Shown piece after piece: positions 35,501-49,842 of a stretch of DNA of 64,000 bases; the first letter of the stretch is position 1; each line of letters begins with the position of its first letter. Source of the DNA: Drosophila persimilis (Eukaryota; Arthropoda; Insecta; Diptera; Drosophilidae); the NCBI RefSeq assembly GCF_003286085.1, contig NW_020825298.1:682001-746000 (forward strand), in the 5' to 3' direction. The translations under genes and the position numbers were made by a program. The notes beneath the pieces were generated by a model. It was not told where the DNA came from. It was given only the letters and a program-made list of their open reading frames with translations, and ran no database searches.

Positions 35501-38500
35501 ACACGACAAATACTGCAACGAGAATGAACAAAATAAACATACAGCTGGGATTATTTTCGGTTACGATGCGAATGAATGACATTTCAACACACAGCGGCAG
35601 CGGGCGCAGCGCCTGCTTTTCAATCAGAAATCATTCAAAAATTAGTCTATCGACTGGGATGCACTGTTGCAAAAGTGTACCCTTAAAAGTTGATCCTTTT
35701 GCACATAACACAGTAGTTCCTGGAATAGTGTTCAATACACTCGAATTTCAAATGCATCGCATTGTGTTGGTAATCCTATCTTGTGGCCTGCAGCATTTCC
35801 TCTGGCCAACCAATTTATTAGAAATTAATCGAGCATTTAGAAGGGCCAAGCGATACAACCAAAAAAACGAAGATATACGATTCAATTCTGGGAATTTTCG
35901 ACCACTCAAATATGCCGCCGTCCGCAGGTTCAGCAGCAGCCTCAGCCACAGCCTCAGTTTTTGATGCAACGAAGAGAGAACTTTCTGATTTGCTGATTCT
36001 GAAAGTGACTACGGGGACGACTCTCCTCTCCTTTGACTTTGTTGTATGCCTCTCGTCTACGGTTTCTTCTGCCTTCTGCCTCATCGTTGCGTGCCGCTCG
36101 TCCCTGCTCCATCCCTGCCTGCCCCAATTCCTGGAAACTGCAGGTGACGTTCCGTTCGCCTTCGCCTTGGACTTGCCACCGCATCGCATCGTTGCATGGG
36201 ATGCGTTTGTTTTCTTCGAATTTGTTTAATCGTTAGAAAAATGCGGCACCGCCAACTTTTGTGGAAGCCACTACTACGCCTTTGTGAGCCCTCTCCCTCA
36301 TCACTGACTCACTCATTTTTTTCCCCCGTTTTTTGGGACAGCGACAGGAATCAGAAATCAACGGTTTCGTTTCGTTTCAAGCCCCGAAGCAACAGCAAAC
36401 ACCACATGGAAACACATTGAATGGCCAAACAGAGAAAAAAAAATATATCGGTAAAAAGCTATTAAGAAATTCCTGGGAAGTTTGCAGTTTTTGAGTCTAA
36501 GGTAGAGTCTCCTCTCAATTGGAATTCTCTGGATGAGAGCTGAGGAGAGCTTTAGGGGAGCAGCTGGGAGTGGCAGGGGCAGAAGGCTGCTGCCCATGAT
36601 GGCTAAGATGGTTGGTAAAAGAGAAATTGATCGGAGCTGATTGGGCAATAAAACAGGAGAGAACGAGAACTTCTTATAGATACTTTCTTTATTATGTTAA
36701 TTAAGAATATAACTTTCATTCCGAATGGTATTGCTGCTTGAATGTAAACTACAGCAAAAAACATCACATTCATCTGTCATGTTATGTTAAAAGATATCTT
36801 GAGGAAACTACGTTTTAGACACAACGCTTCTAACGAGGAGGAACAAAGATATAGGGATTATATCAGCTATTAGTGATGGTTCAACATTTTTAAATAGCCC
36901 CCAACCGTAACCAAGTAGCTCGAAAAGGGTTACGTAGATCATCCAACATCCATTACATATGTATACAGCTGATTGGTAATACAAAGAGTAGAAGAAATTA
37001 CGTAATTACGTAGATACGTAGTACGACCCTTATAACAGATATCTCCATAATTATTCCTTAATTCACCTATCACCCTTTCCTTTCCCGGTCACCAATCATC
37101 CCCTACTGCCATCTTCTCATTCACGGAACCTTCTAAAAAAAACTTCCTCAATCGCTTCTGCACTTTACCAAAGCTCCCTTTTCGAGCAATAGCTTCACTT
37201 GTGCACAACTGTACTTTTAGGAGCGTTTTCTTAACTATTTCTTGCCTTTCCATTGTTGTATTTGTTGTCTGAAAACGAATACGCAATGGAAACTTACGCA
37301 GCTGCATTTGAAATGCTTTTTCCATTACACAAAATGCTCACCAGAAGCACAGAGAGAGCACTAACAAACAAAGAGCCTTTGGCATATAAAGCCGAAGCTG
37401 AAGCCAAAAAATAGATCAAAAATTGCGTATAACCATCTCGTTTGCACTCGCTCTACACACTGACACAGACACAGATACGAGATACACACACACACATACA
37501 TGCACCTGAATGACGAAGTTTCAAGGCGAAATCATAGCTCAGGTATCTGGTAACCTATCTGCTCGCCGCCTCTGCCACTGCCCCTGCCCCTGCCCCTGCC
37601 ACAGAGAGACGAAACAACCAGAACAACATCCCGAAGAAACGACGATACGATGTGCGAAATATACAAGAAAAACAACGCGTAAATCCTTTTCACAAACACA
37701 AGCTCACATTCTCACATTCACATTCATTCTTATAAGGAGCTTCTGTACAAAGCTGTGTTCCTGGAACGACAGCACGCACACAGTCAAATGAAAACAACTT
37801 TTTTTTTCGTCATTTAAGGATTTTACGAATGGGTATCACAAATTGGGGGAAACTTGTGTCCTGGGGAGGGTTGCCTTGATCTCCTCTCCCTCCTCCTCAA
37901 AGGCAACGCACTTTCGGTAGTAAATTACGCAATAAATGAGAGCAAAATGCAACTAAAAAGTTTGAGGGAGTAAGCGAGGATCGACGGAACTGAAAGTCAT
38001 CAAAAAGATATCAAAAAGAAGGAATATCTCATTGGGGTTACATATCCCATACTCGGGTAATTATTTCTTCATTTCATTGTTCTTAAACGTTACAAATTCT
38101 TTTTATTTTTTATCGGTTTGAACTGTTTATTACATGCGAAGCAAAAAGATATAACCATGTCTTATTTTTAGTAAGTATCATTCGGTCTCTTTTATATCCT
38201 TTTGTTAAATGCTTCTAGAACATTCCATCTAGATACACAGGCACAAGCACATACAGCTGCTCTTTCACTGCCATAAGGCAGAGATGTGCAATATTATATC
38301 CCCCATCTCTTCCCACATTTGAAGAGTTTCAAATGCTAGAGCTGTCACCGGCAGAGTTCCCAAAACGTCAAACTGTGCAAGCTGTCACTGACAATTGAAT
38401 TACCCCCTTTTGGCTCCTTTAGATATTGACATATATGGCATAATACATATGTATGTACATACATATATGCAGATTTATATAATTATTTGAGCGAGCGGTT

Positions 38501-41340
38501 TTATTACTTTCATTAGGCGATCGTTGTTCAAACTGCATTGGACAATTCTTAAAAACAGTCTGTTGTTTCTCATTTAGAACAGGATCTCTTAAACATTGAC
38601 AAAGTAATCCAGTTCTTCTGATTGCTCTTGAAACATCCAAACAAATCAAACTTCAAAACTAACTCAAAACAAAACATCACTGAAATGTTATCGCGTAAAA
38701 CAAAAAAACAAAATCCACTATTTAATTTATATTCGGAGTATGTATGTATGTACATATGTATGTATACATTTTGTTGATGGTACAAGTATTTCAACTAATT
38801 GACCTTGTGCACTATTTAGACGAAACGTCCATTCAATTCCGTGATTCATAATTTGTTTGTTTTTTCGGTTCGATTCATTTGAGTGCAGTTTGGCAGCATG
38901 GCAGCAAGTGGTTCTACATCTACGAATACGACTACGAGTGCGAGTGCTAGTATAGGTGCAGATACATTTGACTGTATGCATTAGATACTATTTGCCTATT
39001 TTCGACAATCTAATATTTGCTATTTTTTGATTTGAATGGCAATTAATTCCGACAAATGACGCATTTAACTGTGAAGTTTTGCTGCGTCTCATTCTTCCTT
39101 CTCTCGCACTTTATTTAGTGATTTATTCTTCGAGTGAAATGCCACAGAATGCAATCTTGAGAGAACAGAGTACACAAGTGTTTCCGAGCATTCCCAGCAT
39201 TGTTTACAAGACCATTCGATGTAACGATATAGAAAATATACTTCTTCGTCTAAATATTATTAACTGATCGAAGGGTTTATCAACTAGTCCCAAGTCGAGT
39301 ATTCTCTTATTCAGCATTCGCGTGTGCGTCTCGAATCGAGCATCAATGAGCAGCGACATGTGGGAGTAGTTGGGAGCAAGGACTTGCCTACCGCTCAATC
39401 ACATTATCTTCGGTACGAGAAATTATTCATTTGTAATATTATTTGTTCCAGATTGTCTCTACAGCAGGCAGCCTCGATCACTCACTCCATTCATCAAATC
39501 CAATGTCAATATAAATGTCAACCTCCCCTCCCATCCAAATAGCAATAGCACGATACATATATACATATTTCTGCAGCAGTCAGCGGCAGCTCCGCGATAC
39601 GTTTCGGTTGCTCTGCCATAATCCAAAGGATTTTGAATGTCAATCCCCCTGCCATGACAAATGGAATCACTGGAAAATAAAAACAGATACATGTATATGA
39701 AGAACGTACTTCACGTACGAGAGGAGTAACGTTGTTACAGCTGTTTGCCAGATGCACCTGATGCTCCTGGTGCCTGAATGACGAGAAAACGCGCTCAGAT
39801 GCTTATCGCAGCGGGTGGTGGAGATGTCATAACTCAGGCACATCTCACGACTGTGCCACCAGTACCCCCCAAAGAGTACTCCTCCCTGTCCACGCGCCTT
39901 TATGTAATGCATGTTGCTGTTGAACGTTGCTTTGATGTGGAAGTCCCGCAGCGCAGATACCAAGACAAACCAACCATTTCATCATTTTCTCCAAATGGCA
40001 TTGGCATTGGGGAATATGCGTTGGATTCCTGGAAATTGGAGCTAAACCGAGAATCTGGAGCTGTTCTAAAAAAGACCCTGCTTGCACATCTGCCGATATG
40101 CTGTGCCATTTATACGGACATGTGTAATATCAAGCAGTTTCCAAAGAAATGGTGGGGAATTCCCTGCCAAGGTGCTTGTGCGAAAGAGCTGTCAACGGCA
40201 CAGAGTCCTCAAAATGTGATGGCTTACAGAAGCCTACAACTGGCAGTGTCACTGGCAACTGGCAACTTCTGTGCTGCGGTAATGTTATCACATACATATG
40301 TACACACAGCTGCAATCGTTCTTGTTGGATTGTTTTTCAAATGCCACATTATATATACAGTCATACGAGACAAGAAGTCCACAAGTGGCTTGAAAATTTA
40401 GATCCAAAAGTAAATGCAAAGTACGATTGTAATGCCATTTCCTTCTTTGAATGAATTTATTGATTTTCTTGTATGCCAGCTGTGAACAGATGATTTACAT
40501 ATTGTCGCCTTGGGCGCCTTACCTCGCAGAAATTGTACTTTTGAGAATAATTTAACATTTCACTATCTCAATGGATTCTATATTTTCCTATGAATATTAA
40601 TTCGTAAAAGCGAAATTATTTTACATAAATTCCTAACCTCAAATGTAACTGCAACGCTCTACTGAAAACGCTTTACAACACTATTCGGTGAAAACTTTCG
40701 TGACTAAAAAACATCTGACATGCATGGTTTCTCAATTAAAAACATGTAACATAAAGCAAATTCCATCTCTGATGACATTTTCTCTCATATTTTTCTTTTT
40801 TTTCTTCTTTATATAGTGCCCCTAATCATCATAGATGGAGCCGCCATTAGCAGGTAATTTCTTTCCTCCAAACAAAAAACAAAAAAAATCAGTTTTATCC
40901 AGTGGAAAGGAAACCCTCAAGTTTGTTGCTGCGGTAATTAGGTATGCACGCAAATGCAACCAACTTGAAATGCAGCTCCATGAATAATAAATGACTTTTC
41001 CATGGAGGGAGACGAGGCCGCAGAAAAGCAGTTAACACACAAATACGGTTGACAGTTAGGTTAATACGCTTCGCTGAGCAGACAAACAGACAGACAGGCA
41101 GACTCTAGAAAAAAATGTTGTGTTAATGCAGTGCAAGTACAACAAAAGTATCTTCAAGATACGCTTCCCTTGTCGCAATTACAAATTGTAATTCCTTTTT
41201 TTTTTTGGTGAATCTTTTTGTATGCATATGTAGGTCTCCCAAATTAATTGTTTGAAAACCATAATTAGGGAGAAGCAGAAGATTCAGGTGGGGGTGGAGC
41301 AGTGGCGGTGGCTGTGCAGTGGAGCTTTATTTTATTCTGG
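35500..41340. other. Non-coding stretch upstream of chinmo, first part
   Basis: I recognise no coding exon. A plus-strand frame of 207 codons (39778-40401) has no recognisable motif and overlaps open frames on the other strand, so it is not called. This is most likely intron or regulatory DNA of chinmo. Confidence 0.5.
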
Positions 41341-41346
41341 ACTTAC

Positions 41347-41443
41347 AATGACATGATAACTTTTCAGGCTATGCGGGTTCTGGACCCAGAAGTTGAACGC
41401 TTGAGAGAGCAATCACACACAGAAAACTCGTAGTTTTAGTTAC
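41347..41443 (-). other. Candidate non-coding 97-nt exon on the chinmo strand
   Basis: On the minus strand a pyrimidine-rich acceptor (TTTCTATTTTACCTTCTACTTACAG) ends at 41444. A consensus donor (CATT|GTAAGTCC) starts at 41346. The enclosed 97 nt have no long frame and carry one ATG close to the 3' end. It would fit an internal 5' UTR exon of chinmo. There is no transcript evidence. Confidence 0.35.
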
Positions 41444-42248
41444 CTGTAAGTAGAAGGTAAAATAGAAAGGAAATTAGTGAAAAGTACTTGAATAGTCACC
41501 ATTCATTTCGGAACATTAAAGATTAATTTCTAATTTAAATCTCAAGGATTGATATCATGGAGCCAGTGTTAACATAATTCTAGTTTTTCATAACTTAATT
41601 TTGTATAAAAGACAAATCAATAACTGTTTGTTTTTACATTCGTTGCACCGATCCTCGATCCCAGTCTCGAGTCGAACATGCATGCCATGCCTCGTCATAC
41701 AAACGACATGTATGTTGTTTCTGACACTTGGGCAATCTCTTTTGGTCTTTTGCAATGGGAAAAGTTGGGAGCAACTATAATGTGATAGGTGATAGTTTAA
41801 TAGCTCATTAAAGGTCAAATTTGGCCTTCATCTCAATGGCTTTCAATCAATACAAAGGGTAAAAGAAATTGCCATTTTAATGGAAGGTTATGTTACATGT
41901 GAAATCGAACCCTCAGCTTTTGGCCACATTCATCACGAAAGGCGGCACAACAGACAAGCGTAAAGTGGCAGAACTGTCAGGTATATGTGCATGCCACCAC
42001 CACCTACCGACCCAAAGCAGCACGCACCTCCTCTGATACTGGCTACTGGCGGCGACTCAGCTCAAACCCAATTAAAAATGTCAAAAAATGGGAATACCTG
42101 TAGGTAGTTAGCAGTTAGCGCACGCAGTAAATATTCATCACGCCATGCCAGGAAAATGCACACAGAAAAAAAAGGGCGAGGTGGGAGCCCATCCACTCTT
42201 ACTTCTGGAAAAGCGGGAATCAAACATCCTGGCAGGCATTCATCCTTT

Positions 42249-42272
42249 CCTCTCTCTCTCTCTCTCTCTCTC
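42249..42272. repeat. (TC)n microsatellite
   Basis: A run of about 12 CT dinucleotides, a potential GAGA-factor binding array, lies just before a GCGCG-type repeat at 42334. Confidence 0.8.
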
Positions 42273-42333
42273 GCTGGGACAGCCTCTCTTCCCCACGCGT
42301 TTTCAGCGCGTCACACAGTTTAACTTTTCATTT

Positions 42334-42360
42334 GGCGCGGCGCGGCGCGGTGCGGTGCGG
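42334..42360. repeat. G+C-rich pentamer repeat (GCGCG/GTGCG)
   Basis: Five imperfect copies of a GGCGC/GGTGC pentamer form an isolated GC island in an AT-rich neighbourhood. Confidence 0.7.
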
Positions 42361-45300
42361 CATAGGTTTGGATGGACATACCCTCCTCTAACCCAATCCT
42401 AGACACAATCCCAGGGCCGACTGGCTACTGCTTATCAGCATGAGACGCACACATGTCCTGACAGGACGTACGAACAGGGAGGCTGTAGCTGTAGCAGGAC
42501 CATCCATGGAATGCATTGTTGGATCCTGGGGAACAATTGCGTTTTGTATGTTTTCGTGCCTCGTCAGCAAAATTAAAAAATAGATACGCAAACGTTGGGT
42601 CCAACAGCGTGGTGGCATGAGGTGTACGAGCACGAGAACGAGTACGAGTGTGCTACGTAGCTGCCAAAGTTGTATAAAAGAAAATGTTTGCTCCTGTCGA
42701 AAACGCATGGGGTTTTTTGCCTCTGTGCCGAATTCAAATGTCACACAAGATCGAAAGGTACGCATGGCCGGCCACAGTCCTCTTTCTATATCCCTCACAC
42801 TGTGGATACTTCCCCCCAATCTGTGGAACTGCCTCACTCTGTGGATCTGCCTCGCTCTGTGGATATATGTATGTGTATATGTATAGTATATGCTCCTGCC
42901 ACATTCTACGGCTACCTCTACAGCATTCGTCCCCCTTGTATGGACAGTTTTCCCTACTCTCTGTGTGCGTTGGTTTATTGCAAAAATACACAACAACAAA
43001 TGAAGGAACAACGAGTAGTACGAGGCAGAAGGACCTCTATGGAGGACCAAACAACAGCTGCTTTGGCTGCTGCTGCTTGGTTCTATGCTTTTTTTTTTGG
43101 CACAGCGAAAATTTAATAGAAGTAACACTGGACCCGAGTCCTGCCTAGAAATGTCACTGGTACAGCCTGATAACTATTGCCGAGTGGGGGTGGGTGCCCA
43201 ACTCTAACCTCCAAACAGACCCACACAACAGACACAGACCCGACCCCACCCACAACGATGAATGTTCCAGTGTTGATGGTGTTTTTCCTTTCCTTTCCTT
43301 TTCATTTTTTTCGGTTTGTCCGCCCGCTGTTTTCCCAGCTACCATTTTCAATTTTTTGTTTCAATGCGTCTCGGTCTGGTCCCATACCATTCCCGCACTG
43401 CGTGTGTGTGTGTGTATTTTTATTGTATATATCATTGATGAATTCGCCGATAACAAATCTCAATCAAATGTCAAAAAGGTAACTGGCAGGACCATCCATG
43501 GAAGAATGGAATGGACTGATCCCGCCCCTCCCGCACTTCTCCATCGATACTCGCACCCCTATACTATTTTCCGAACATGTTGTAATGTTGCAATTTTCAC
43601 GCAGGCCACGCGTCGTATGCGCATTTGTTTTACGCAATTCCGGAGGCAGATAGACAGGCCAGGCCAGGCCGCTGGAGAAGACAGGAGGCGGGGGCAGTAC
43701 AAAAATTGACCTCTCACCCACCACCAGGGTGTACCTGTACCATTGTACCACTGTACCTGTGCCTCTGACAGCTCAAATTGTCATCTTGAATTTGGAAAAC
43801 TGTCAAACTTTTACGGAAACATTTCAAGTTGGAAAGTCAAGGGGCAAGAGTACTCAAAATAAGAGAATGAGAGATTTTTGGTAGGGGGATAGAGATAGGG
43901 ATGAGGATGAGGATTGATGGAGCAGATAGGGGAGGGGAGCAATCTGATTCTAGAATAAATATTTAATAGTTGTCAAAAACAGTCAAAGAACTTTTTTCTC
44001 TTCTTTAATGAATTTTAGAGAATAATTCTTTATAAATTTAATTTAATTTTGCACAAATATTTGTTGATTGTATTGAGCTGATATTCCAGTAATAGTATGT
44101 ACGTACTTTTCAATAAAGTCTATAATTTGAAAAGAAAATCTTTTCTTTAATGACTACCGAAAACGTACAAAAAGCTCCACTGGAAGTTATTTAACTTCGA
44201 TTACCTCACACCTTATGCACTCTGTTCCTCTGTTCTACCCAAAAACCCCAATCCTAAACAAATCCCGACAAAGGCTTTCAGTCTTGTTGTATTTCTAATT
44301 CCAGAAGCATTTACCACTCCAAGGACAAGTACGAGTACGAATACGTGTACATGGAGTACAAGGAGTGCAGTACAACATCAGCTTAGCGTACTAATTGACA
44401 AGCAAGCAAAAATATTTACGTACTCAAGTCCAAACATTCTAATCAATGCACTGGGAGGGACACAAAGGCATGGAGCGCAGGGGAGGAAATCGGAGAAAAA
44501 AGATAGATGCAGTCCAGGCCAGGCCAAGCCGCAGCCTCTCAGTGGGGAGGTGTATAATGGGGGAAGAGGATAATGGGTACGGGGCAACAGACAGCAGGAC
44601 AACGAAGCCTTTCAAACAAACAACAATCGTTGGAAAGCCGGGAACCAGAGAGCCAGAGTCCAGGAACAGTCAAATTCATCAAAGCGACTCAAACCAGGAT
44701 GTGGAAATCGCTTCAGTCTCAGCCAGGAACCCCCTATATGTAGTGCCCCCCTTTTATGCCCCTTTTCCTGCCACGTCCACGTCGCTTCCCACCCATCCCC
44801 TCTCTATGCGTCGCCTTCTGTCCAACTGTCAAAATGCGTCGAAGCGAACATCATTGGATTTGTGATTGAACAGAAATTTCCATACATTGAAGGTTCTCTC
44901 CGTTCTGTTCCTCTTGTTTTTTCGCCTAGTCCTGCCCGTTTTCATTTAGAAAATGCATGGCTGGAGTGATATTATTTGGGGGGTGGGAGGCGGTAGTCCT
45001 GCGGATCCTTCATTAGACCCAGGGATGGCCCCACCCCCACAACATCTATGGAGCAGGGACAAATTTATATTTACGGAATTGTACGAGTAAGTTATGCAGT
45101 CGACTGATTCCCGCACTGTACAGTACGTATTGATTGTCTCTGTCAAACGTACGCGTACCCCTAATTTTTTTTGATGTGAAGAGTGGTTTTCGTTGTACGA
45201 TTAGGCCAGGACACGTCCGTTAAGCCTCTCCCTCCCGGCCACTGGCAAGCAAGCGTTCAATAATTGTGTAAAACGTTTTCAGTTTTACATTTCAATCTCA

Positions 45301-47329
45301 ATTTAGTTTTTGCCATAACGTTTGCCTGCCATTTGCGGCTGCTATCTGCCCAGGGATTGACGGACCGGACCAAAAACGACAGGACAAAAACGGGGTTCAA
45401 TCCCATGGTCCAAGGGTTGTACAGCGCCAGGGGCAGGGGTGGGGGGTAAGCAAATTGTTATTTTTGTTGCCTTGGCATTTGGCCAGTTGATCTTTTGGCT
45501 AATGAAGTTTGTCATTGAGCTTTATTTAATTTGGTGATGATGCGAATGGAAACGGAGGAAATGGAGGAAAACGGGAGAAAAAGTGGTTGGAGAGAGACCA
45601 TGAAAAAGGTTCGATTAGAGATTGCCCAGAGTTTTTTTTTTGCTGTTGTTTGTTTCTGTTGGCTAATGGTCTTTAAAAAAAATATACAGAAGGAATATTT
45701 AACAGGAAAATAGCTGTCCTTGTCCATATTTTTATACAGTGAAAGTGACATAAATTTTGTAGGAAAAACAAATCTCAATATGTATTTTGCTTTTCCATTC
45801 CAAGCTCTTCGTCTTATAATCTCATTACAAACGAATTTTGCCAAAAATAACTTCGATCCAAAATTCTCCTCTCTCCTCTTTCCGCCCAAAACAGGTTCTT
45901 TTCCTCCTTTCCCTACCCGCACCACTTGAGCTACTCAAAAAGTCATTACTTTAATCGAATTCGCATTTCCCGAAATGAGCTGCCCCGAAGGACTGTTCGA
46001 CTGCAACGCCTCCTTCGAAGTCCTGTAAGCGAAGCGAAATTCTCATAAACTTCAAAAGGCGATACAGAGGCAGAGCAGATCCAGAGGCAGACGTTGGCTG
46101 AGGGGAGAGTAGGAATGGGAACGGGAATGGGAATGGGAATGAGGGTCAATGCAAAATGTCTAACAAACATGCAATTAAGTCGTTAATACTTCATCGATTT
46201 AATACGCGCGGACAGGGGAAGGACAACTGGCCACGAGCCGCAGCAGGACACGGCAAGGATTAAAGCATTAGCGCGTCCTCAAATTGAGGATGAGCCGTTG
46301 GGCCCACACAGGCCACGGCCTCCGAGCCCCATCCACCAGCTGCGTTTCTGTGTTTCTGTGTGTGCCTCCGCGAGACGGAAACGGAAGCGGCGCGATAGCC
46401 GAAGAAGGATGATTGCAGACATTTGATTAGTTTGTTTGGACTCTCCTCTCTCCCCCATTCCCTCTCTGCACCCAGCCCAAAGAGATATGCAATTACGATA
46501 TAAAAGTTAAACAAACCAAAAGGGATATACCGCCGATACGATCTGCAACGATATGGGATATGGGATATGGATACCGTATCAAAAGTGCGTTCAACATTTG
46601 AGCATTTGATTAAAAACGCAAATAGAATCGTGATGGCCATCATATCCCCTCCCTCCACTCCCCGCCTCACCTCTAGTACTCTATGTGCATAAAAAATTAA
46701 AAAAAAAAACCCAGAAAAATGCCGAAAATACAAACGTGGAAATTTTTTGAGCAAATATGGCCAACAATTCATCAGAGGAGAGAGCCTTTCGTTGAAGGGG
46801 GGGGCTCAACGCTCTCCCACCTGTAATAAAAATCATCATAACCGAGGAGGAGGCGTGGCACCAGACACCAGACTAGGAGCAGGCAGCAGGCGGCAGGCAG
46901 GACCCCACGCACATATTGAACTAACGACCAAAGGATGGATGGGGCATTGGGCATGGGCATGGCCCGCATGTCTGTGTAAAAAGGTAAAAACCAATCAAGA
47001 GCATCAATAAAAGGCACGTCAATCAGCGTGTGGCATGGTAGTAGGCTCTGCTCTGTCTTTCTCTCTCTCTCTCTTGCTCTTGGCCAAAACTGCTGCTCAA
47101 CAAGCACGAAAAAATCATATTTCCTGGTCCTGGCCATGCGTACGAGTATGTCTCTCCCTTCCACTTCCCTGTTACTCTCTGTGTGTGTGTTTGTGTGTGT
47201 TTTGGCCTTTTGTCTAGCATTGGCAACGCGGTTTTAGTTCAGTCAAGCTGTCATATCGACGCTTTTGCATGCCAGACTCAGACTCAGGCACAGACACAGG
47301 CCCAGACTCAGAGACATAGACAGAATCCA

Positions 47330-47373
47330 GGACTCGCAGCACTCGCAGGACTCACAGGACTCACAGGACTCAG
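47330..47373. repeat. 9-bp tandem repeat (GACTCRCAG)
   Basis: Four to five copies of GACTCGCAG/GACTCACAG follow an area of related GACTCAGGCACA phrases starting near 47275. Confidence 0.7.
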
Positions 47374-49810
47374 ACGTAAACCATGGTACCATGGGCTGGC
47401 TTTCCAGCTATCAGCAGGGAGGCAGGACTCCTCCTGTGGTTATGTGATGGTTACATATCATGATTTTTCAATAAATTCAACGTCCATGGCGGCACTTTGC
47501 TCATTGAATTTTGAACAGCCGATCTCTTCGCAGTGGGATGGCACACGGGGCGGACCATTGGGAAACAGAATGGGAAGCACTCTTTTTGGGTAGATGGTAC
47601 TAGGCCTAAAGTTTACAGCAAACAATGGTAATGGATGTTGAAGAGTTAACAGTTTTCAGAGATGGTTGGGGGTCTGCTTTTCAACTTCGGACTTCGCCGA
47701 CAGCCAGTGGAAAAACTACTATCACGTGAAATGGTAAATTGTTGGCACTTTTTGTGAATAATGATAGCCGGATATGCATTGCTTACCTTATTAATCTTAA
47801 ATATGCATTGCTATGGCATGAGTGTATATGAATCCATTCAATCAGACTTTTAATCAACTTTGAAAAGTAGAGTCTTGACAGCCAGTTTTAGTTATGTTTA
47901 AAAAGCATGGGGCTCTAGGAGTAATAGAGTGAGATTGGACATAGCAGTTCTTCCTAAAGAGTGCCATATTTTGGCTACATTCAAATTTTTACGATTTCAT
48001 CAATCCTCTATAGGATTTCAAAATCAACAACTCTCAATTTGCTTAATTTATTCAATAATTTTCATTCACACATTTTTCAATATTCATAAGACTTCACGCA
48101 GAATTGAATTCTTGTTTCATTCAATATTTCATATAAATAAATTCTGCCGGCAAGGACAACCCCTAACGAGTTGTGCGTGGACGTGTATGGGTGCGTGCGT
48201 GGGCTGCCACGCCCACTGGCTGAATGAAAATCACTTGACTTTTCATTAATAAAATTGGCAGTAGACAGAAGAGGCAGGAGGACTTTGGAGGAGTTCCATT
48301 GAAAGAGAGTCTATACACATACATATATACACACACGTATGCATCCGATACATAGAGCATTACTTTATACACATGCACGTTTCCATTTTAACCCTTTTTA
48401 TTCATTGTTAAATTTCATAAATTTTTTTGTTTTTCGGGTTTCCCCATCAAGTTTTTTTTACGTCAAGTGAGACACACGCAAAATGTGGCTTACCGAAAAA
48501 AATGAAAGGTTCCCGGGATCCGCGAATCGCGCATTTGTCAGAACTTCTTTTCAAATTGGTAGACCCACCCACCCACACATGCACTGCATCAACCCCAAAA
48601 CGAGAATTCATTAAAAAAAAGGAAAAAAAAATATTGTTTTCCATACGCATTAATGCAGCAATGCGTAAGCAAAGAATGAACAGGGGGAACAGGGGGGAAC
48701 AGAGGGGTTTGGAAATGGGAGGTAGCATCGGGACGGATAGTCCTTCTTAGCATTTGCCGTGATTAGGGGTTTGAATTGGGAGGAAGGCAAGTCTTTTGAT
48801 ATGCGACAAAGAGCTGGAAATTTATTTATTATTTTTTTTGTTGGTCCTCAGAGATTGATTAAGGTATGCATATGTACTACACAAAGGGTTAGGGACATGC
48901 TCTAGAGAAAGGATAAGGTATGAATGGATGTAGAAGGAGAGTGGAATAAGCTTGAATCAAAGTAAGAGTATTCCATCTGAAAGGTACATCCCTATGCATC
49001 TTTTTTAGGTCCATAATCAGCCATTCATTATTGTAACGCGACGACCATAATTGGTTCTTCTCAACGGATTGTTTGGGATCCCTGCTAATTAGGGCTGCTA
49101 ATTAATGAGACCTTAAGCACCTTCAAAATTTGAGAATTACATATGCTCTGGCCATGCGGTCCCTGAAGTAAGGAAATCTATTGTGTCTCCTTGCAGACAT
49201 ATTTTTACAGGCATTGGTAACGTCCTTTAATAAAGTTCTGTCCTTAAGTTTCTCCAAGCTAAAGCTTTCACAATTCATTTCCTTATTTAGTTGGGGCTTA
49301 CGGGTAACGGGGCACGGCACGGGACGGCACTCTTGTTAAGTGCTTACCTATACAGGGTGCTTAAGAGGGTTGCTTATCAATGCAGAATAATTCAGAGAAA
49401 CCATTTGTCCAGTCGTGTCCCGTCCGCCCTCCCTCTCTGGCCCTTTGACCACTCCTGCAGATGCTTCTCCAGGGGGCTGCTGCAAATCAACTCAAGTAAA
49501 AGTGTCAAAACAATACGAGTGACGGTGGCACAGGCGCAAAAGCTGTCCCCTCAACGCTAGCCGCCTTCCAGAACACCCATCTTACCCCTGGAAACGCACA
49601 TAATTTATGCCTATGTACAAGGACTGGTAGCAGGACCAGATCCAGACCCAGAACCCGGCAGGGACCCCAAAAAGGAACGCACATAAAACGCAGACTGCAG
49701 CAGCAGCAGCAAAACGGGGAAAACTGCGGAAAAATCAATTTTCTTTCGAGCCCATGCTAAGGGTGGGCGCTTCTCTTCGAGGGGATGTAATTGGTATTTT
49801 TGGGGGTTGC

Positions 49811-49842
49811 ACACACACGCACACACACACACACACACACAC
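49811..49842. repeat. (AC)n microsatellite
   Basis: Sixteen dinucleotides with a single CG interruption. Confidence 0.85.

Noticed and set aside
39778..40401. 207-codon plus-strand ORF
   Set aside because: No motif or recognisable family, overlapping open frames on the opposite strand, and no splice or promoter support. A chance ORF in mixed-composition DNA is more likely.
42388..43128. 246-codon minus-strand ORF
   Set aside because: Composition follows simple repeats (YTYTHTYIH, LVLVLVLV), plus-strand frames overlap it, and no domain is recognisable.
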